This document shows, piece after piece, positions 57,939 through 64,000 of a stretch of DNA of 64,000 nucleotides. The notes beneath the pieces are model-generated. The model was not told where the DNA came from. It searched no databases and worked only from the letters and a program-made list of their open reading frames with translations. The stretch is from Chondrilla cf. caribensis (Eukaryota; Porifera; Demospongiae; Chondrillida; Chondrillidae): positions 1,896,001 through 1,960,000 of the forward strand of contig OZ026557.1 in assembly GCA_964020155.1 (NCBI GenBank), given 5' to 3'. Position 1 is the stretch's first letter; each line of letters opens with the position of its first letter. The position numbers were made by a program, and so were the translations under genes.

Positions 57939-60900
57939 TTAAGCCAAAACACCTTTATACACACACAGTTTTCTTTTATTCTCTCCTGAAGGACAGAATG
58001 TTAGAAGTGTCTTAGAATCAATACTCAGAACAACGTCTCCTGGACACTGGTTGTGGATGTGGCTCCATTTTCCAGTTGCACCATTGAAGGCATACAGAGG
58101 TCGGCTGCCATCAGTATTACCGAGACCAACAGCAATCAGTTGCTCGTTGAGTGTTGTCAGACGAGCTGATGATGATGTAATAGGTGGAGAAGGGAGGGTG
58201 GTCCAGTCAGCTGTGGGGTTGCTGTCCTCGGTATCATCAGTAAACACGTCCCGGAGGTCAGTGTAGTACAAACTACCACTCCAGATTACAAGCAGGTCCC
58301 CCAACAAGGTGGCCGAGGGTGTTATGGGAAAATACGGGGCTGGACGTACTTCCACCCATGCTGAACCAGTACTGTTGGTGTTGAGAACTTCCACTGCACC
58401 ACTTTTGTGCACAACTACTATACACTCTTTGTAGTTAACCACAGCAGGAGAAGCACTGGCTGTCTTCATGGGTGGATAGCATTCGTTCCATTGGTTGTAG
58501 CGTTGAGTTAGGGTGATAATTTTTCGACTGTATTTGCCAGTTGGCTTGTGATTGCTGACGTACTCTCCTCCCAACATGTGGAGTAAACCTTGACATACCA
58601 CGAGGGCATAGTCTTGCAAAGAGTTGTGGACAGTCTGACCATCGGTAACTGCACAGGGCGGGATAGATCCAGCTTCATAACATTGATAAAAAGGACTACT
58701 TTTGCTGTCTGCCTTAAACAAGGCCATCTCATAGCAGTGATATGATACCATCCCGATGAAAACATCACCATCACACTTTACAGCATTGCTGGACAAAGAA
58801 ATGGCTGAATCATAATCCAGCGAGCGGCACTGCAGTTCCCATTTGAGACCATTAAATTTCAACACCGGCAGAAATAAATTATAACAGCAGAATCTAAACG
58901 TACATGTTTAAGTAATATAATGTGTACACAGTACTGTTACAGTAACAATTCTTACATGTATATACATTGTGCATGTGATGCAGTTTGGACTGTAACTGCT
59001 TGCCATGCAGTAATACTGCACATACGTACATAGAACATACATATGATGTAGCTGTAGACTGCATATGAACTGGTATTCAAGTGCTACATTGTACTTATAT
59101 TCATGACAAAGTATTTATACCTTCTTCAATTGCTTTTCATTTTCACTCTTCATTTGATTGTTTTCCTGTATGGTCTCGGTCATTTCTTCAATATCCTTAT
59201 CTATTTGTTTTAATTTGTCTTCTTTGGCCTGAAGGTCCTCCGTATATTTCTTCAATTGATACTCCTTCTCCGAAAGCTTTAGCTCAACTTCACCCAGGCC
59301 AGATGGAGATTGAATTGAGAGACTATGGCTGCAGTCCTCACTTGAGATCTTAGGTACAATGGTGACATCATCAGGCTGCGGTGGTCCAACTTCACTCTGA
59401 ATTTCCTGCAGGTTGCTCACCAGGGCTAGGGAATTGGGACGATCATCTGACTCAAACTCCAGGCATTTCTCAATGAGATCCATAAAAAGTGAACTTTCTC
59501 TGTCTGAAAACAACTCTAAATCGTTCCTTCGTCTCTCAAATTCTGTGAGCGAAATTAATCCTTTCTTTGATGGTTGCTTCATTCTGGAAGGGAGCAGTTT
59601 CGACAGCTGCAGGTTGATCACATGGATGATGAGAACACCGTATGAAAACGTATCCACTTCAGCAGTGAGGGATTCCTCCAAGGCGGGCTCCAAAACTTCT
59701 GGCGGTGAATACAACTGAGAGGTGTGGGGGATGACATTTGGAGAAGGAAACTGCAGTGATCTGGCAATTCCAAAATCAGAAATCTTAGCAGTGAGCGTGG
59801 CCAATGCAATGAGCACATTGCTGGCTGAGAGATCACCGTGCACAGCTGGTGGATCCCACTGGTGGAGGTAGGCCAGTCCCGAGGACACCTGAAGCAAAAT
59901 GGAGACCTTCTGTTGGAGAGATAGCCGCTTATCCCTTGCCTTGCAGTCTCCAAGGAGTGTGGTGAGTGATACATCCATTCTCTCCATGACCAGCAATGGC
60001 AGTGTAGACGTTTCAGTCTGGAACAGCCCAAGTAAGGGGACAATGTGAGGATGCTTCAATTTACCCCAAGTGACACACTCATGGTTGAAAGAGCGAATGA
60101 AATCTGTGAGAGGGAGAATATAATACATGATAATCATATTACACTTAAGCATATCACCCTGAGGGTATGAGAAGTATGTAGAGGATCTAGTCTCACATAG
60201 CCAGACCCCAGCAAGAGAGGTTGGTGGCAGTAATGGCACAGGAGGGTCTGTCTACGTGAGACTAGGCTTGCATGGTCTTGCTGGTTTTCAAGGGAATTCC
60301 AGTTAAAAAAACTTGTGGGTCACGCCCCCTCATCCCCTGTACTCAAATTACTTTGGCGTCTATCTGCTTCCAAAATGCATACATAGAGTCTATAGGGTGT
60401 TACAATGTACCACTTGTAAAAGGGTAGGTATCAAGGTAAACTGCCCTAATTACGATCAAACTTTTATGAAAGGCTTACCTGCTCCACTAAGAAACCAACA
60501 TCAACCTAATGATTTACGACAGAGTGTTCTGGAGTATGTCAGCCTTTCACAACTATAAGTTTGAAAAGATGTCGAGGCACCAGGAATCTCGGGTCGAACA
60601 AAGGCAGGTGAATTTCTCGAGAATTGCCTACTTCTGATCAGTGACACATAAACGCTACCTCACCACCTACCGATGTTCAAGCTGCCAGAGGGGGTTAGAA
60701 GGGGATAAAGGCTGATAGCATATAAGGCAGGAGTTATGATGCATGAAAGGGATAAAAATTAATGAAGTCTGTTCCGTTCAACGCTCATCACGTGAAGTTT
60801 TGACGCCTCTTGTGTCATATATTAACGCCTACTCGAAGTCGAAGGAAATCAATCACTCGAACTCGTACGTCGCGGAGAGACTTAACAAAGAAAATTTGTA

Positions 60901-61210
60901 CCTCATAGCTACCGGTTCGCGAATTAAATAACGGCCTAGTATGCTAAATGATCGGAATTAGGACAGTTTACCTTACACATATGCTATAATCGAGAATAGA
61001 CCACTTACCTTCAGAATGGCTACTTTCCAGAAACTTGGAATGAACCTGTTTAGCAACGCATGGGCCGCCGTACCAGGATGCCTCGACGAAGCTTCCGAGA
61101 GATCCCGTGTCTAAAATCTTATTGGTCAGTTCAACGTTGTAGATCTCCATCTCAGACGGGATATTACTATCCTTATCGATATCCAGCTTCGAATTCCAAT
61201 GATTAGCCAT
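57939..61210 (-). CDS. Non-RD kinase-coiled coil-kelch protein D, last acceptor altered
   Basis: Three exons by homology on the minus strand: 61210-61009, 60103-59121 and 58868-57939 (704 aa if spliced as in C). The start is MANHWNSKLDID. The kinase carries DTGSLGSF in the glycine loop, CVAK, VHGDLSASNVLI, DFGIAR and PPEVLE. The coiled coil (KEYQLKKYTEDLQAKEDK) and the propeller (FNGLKWE, DGDVFIGM, YPPMKTASASPAVVNYKE, LYAFNGATGKW) are open throughout. The third exon's acceptor reads CTGCCG instead of CTGCAG (58867 changed), so the expected AG is missing. The next AG inside the exon (after GAACTGC, near 58833) would keep the frame and drop 12 residues. The gene may therefore be functional with a slightly shorter propeller, or decaying. 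Confidence 0.8.
60187..60265. mobile_element. MITE, TAGTCTC family, second copy
   Basis: TAGTCTCACATAGCCAGACC and GGGTCTGTCTACGTGAGACTA ends. It is orthologous in position to 52094-52184. Confidence 0.7.
60740..60960 (+). other. Unexplained CpG-bearing segment in intron 1 of gene D
   Basis: A 62-codon frame (60743-60931, containing SYINAYSKSKEINHSNSYVA) in a stretch with more CpG than its surroundings (ACGTCGCGGAG, GGTTCGCG). It has no counterpart in intron 1 of gene C. I recognise no family; it may be a fragment of an inserted element. Confidence 0.3.
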
Positions 61211-61414
61211 TTTGACTGCACAAACTGCTATCTACTATTGTTAGCTAGCATTACAGTATGCTGCTGTTACTATGTTGCTATGACTATTGTTGCAACTTTG
61301 CAGTCAACGCCCCTTTCCAGTTTGGAATAAACGTAGCGGAACGTAAATAGGAAAACGCATTATTGTTGCAAATTTTGGTCTGGTGTTCAGGTTTCACTAC
61401 ACGTATAATTCACA
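61211..61414. promoter_or_regulatory. Shared divergent promoter of D and D'
   Basis: The start codons are 204 bp apart. Conserved pieces with C/C': TTGCAACTTTGCAGT, CCCCTTTCCAGTT, CGGAACGTAAATRGGAAA, GGTCTGGTGTTCAGGTTT. An extra block with TGCTGTTACTATGTTGCTAT lies on the D side. Confidence 0.6.
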
Positions 61415-63369
<1,955 letters not shown>

Positions 63370-63427
63370 GGGGGGGATCATATCGTGCAACCTCCAAGTG
63401 GTGATCCCCGGGACCTTGACTGCGGTC

Positions 63428-64000
63428 ATGCCAATTGCACGTGGAGGGTCAGATGGACCGGCGTCCCATCTTGATCCTTGTGTCTCGTCAGATGCACTGA
63501 AAAATACAGTTAATAAATCCGAGAAACCAAGAAACTCGTTGTTATTTCATGCTAAGTTCAACACTCGTATTGCCTGTTGGAATGTTCGTTCCATTGGTTC
63601 ACTCAGTGACCAAAGTGAAAAGCTTCATTCTGTTTTGAGGACAATGAAAGAGAAGAAAATAGAACTTATGGCCTTATCTGAATCTCGTTGGACCAGTCAA
63701 GGGGTATCAAAGATCCGTTCATACACCATTTTGCACTCTGGAACTGAGTCTCAGAACATTCATGGAGTTTCCTTCATTCTCAGCCCCATGGCCCGTGCTT
63801 CCTGGGAGAAAGCTGGTTGTGTATTTGATGCCGTGTCTGAAAGAATTGCTAGAATTAGAGTCAAATTACAATTCTCGTTTGCAACTATTATTGCAGTATA
63901 TGCACCTACCAACCCTACTTCATCTACATCTGAGGCAATGTCTCCTTCTATCGAGTTTTATAACAAGCTCCAGTCCACCATTGCGTCCATACCACACAAG
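63428..64000 (+). mobile_element. Non-LTR retrotransposon (LINE): endonuclease domain, 3' part outside window
   Basis: An open frame from the ATG at 63428 runs to the window end with no stop (191 codons). It shows the APE-like endonuclease/exonuclease/phosphatase motifs: IACWNVRSI (Asn), LMALSESRW (catalytic Glu) and IIAVYAPTNP. After these the reverse transcriptase would follow. The family is CR1/RTE-like by style, but I cannot place it more finely. It lies in intron 2 of D', immediately behind the microsatellite. Confidence 0.85.

Overview
The window is animal nuclear DNA: multi-exon genes with short GT-AG introns, AT-rich spacers, very many (GT)n/(CA)n microsatellites and many small inverted-repeat transposons. 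An ACK-family tyrosine kinase and NIDO/AMOP extracellular proteins point to a metazoan. Intron size, base composition and a lineage-type expansion of kinase-kelch genes are most like a demosponge such as Amphimedon. That assignment is inference; no rRNA or mitochondrial marker is present.

Layout. (1) 1-16.9 kb, + strand: three tandem paralogues of a secreted NIDO / TIG-like / AMOP / VWD-like protein, the domain order of the MUC4/Mesh family. Copy 1 is cut by the left edge, copy 2 lacks the AMOP exons, copy 3 is complete. (2) 17.6-28.7 kb, + strand: a 13-exon ACK (TNK) cytoplasmic tyrosine kinase with SAM, kinase, SH3-like, phosphotyrosine-rich linker and two UBA domains. Its introns hold a 20-bp minisatellite and nested MITEs. 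(3) 29.6-63.2 kb: four divergent (head-to-head) gene pairs. The minus-strand member of each encodes a non-RD (HGD) protein kinase + coiled coil + kelch-like propeller. The plus-strand member encodes a coiled coil + kelch-like propeller without a kinase. Start codons within a pair are only about 100-205 bp apart. Pair A/A' is broken: a 5.7-kb insertion separates the partners, A has a 4-bp frameshift and A' is interrupted and lacks its kelch exon. Pairs B/B' and C/C' look intact. In D/D', gene D has lost the AG of its last splice acceptor, and D' is interrupted by a LINE and runs out of the window.

Between the pairs lie a duplicated terminal exon of the ACK gene (identical to the original), a broken 3' fragment of a FOXRED1-like oxidoreductase gene, a 127-bp satellite array whose units carry two hairpins, a Ty3/gypsy pol remnant and a MULE-like element with long perfect terminal repeats and a 9-bp target duplication. 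(GT)n tracts start exactly at several splice donors, and one may have seeded the tandem duplication that produced pair B.

The most interesting candidate system is the kinase-kelch / coiled-coil-kelch divergent pair. Shared promoters, matching propellers and coiled coils in both partners suggest co-expressed proteins that may work as a complex. The function is unknown.
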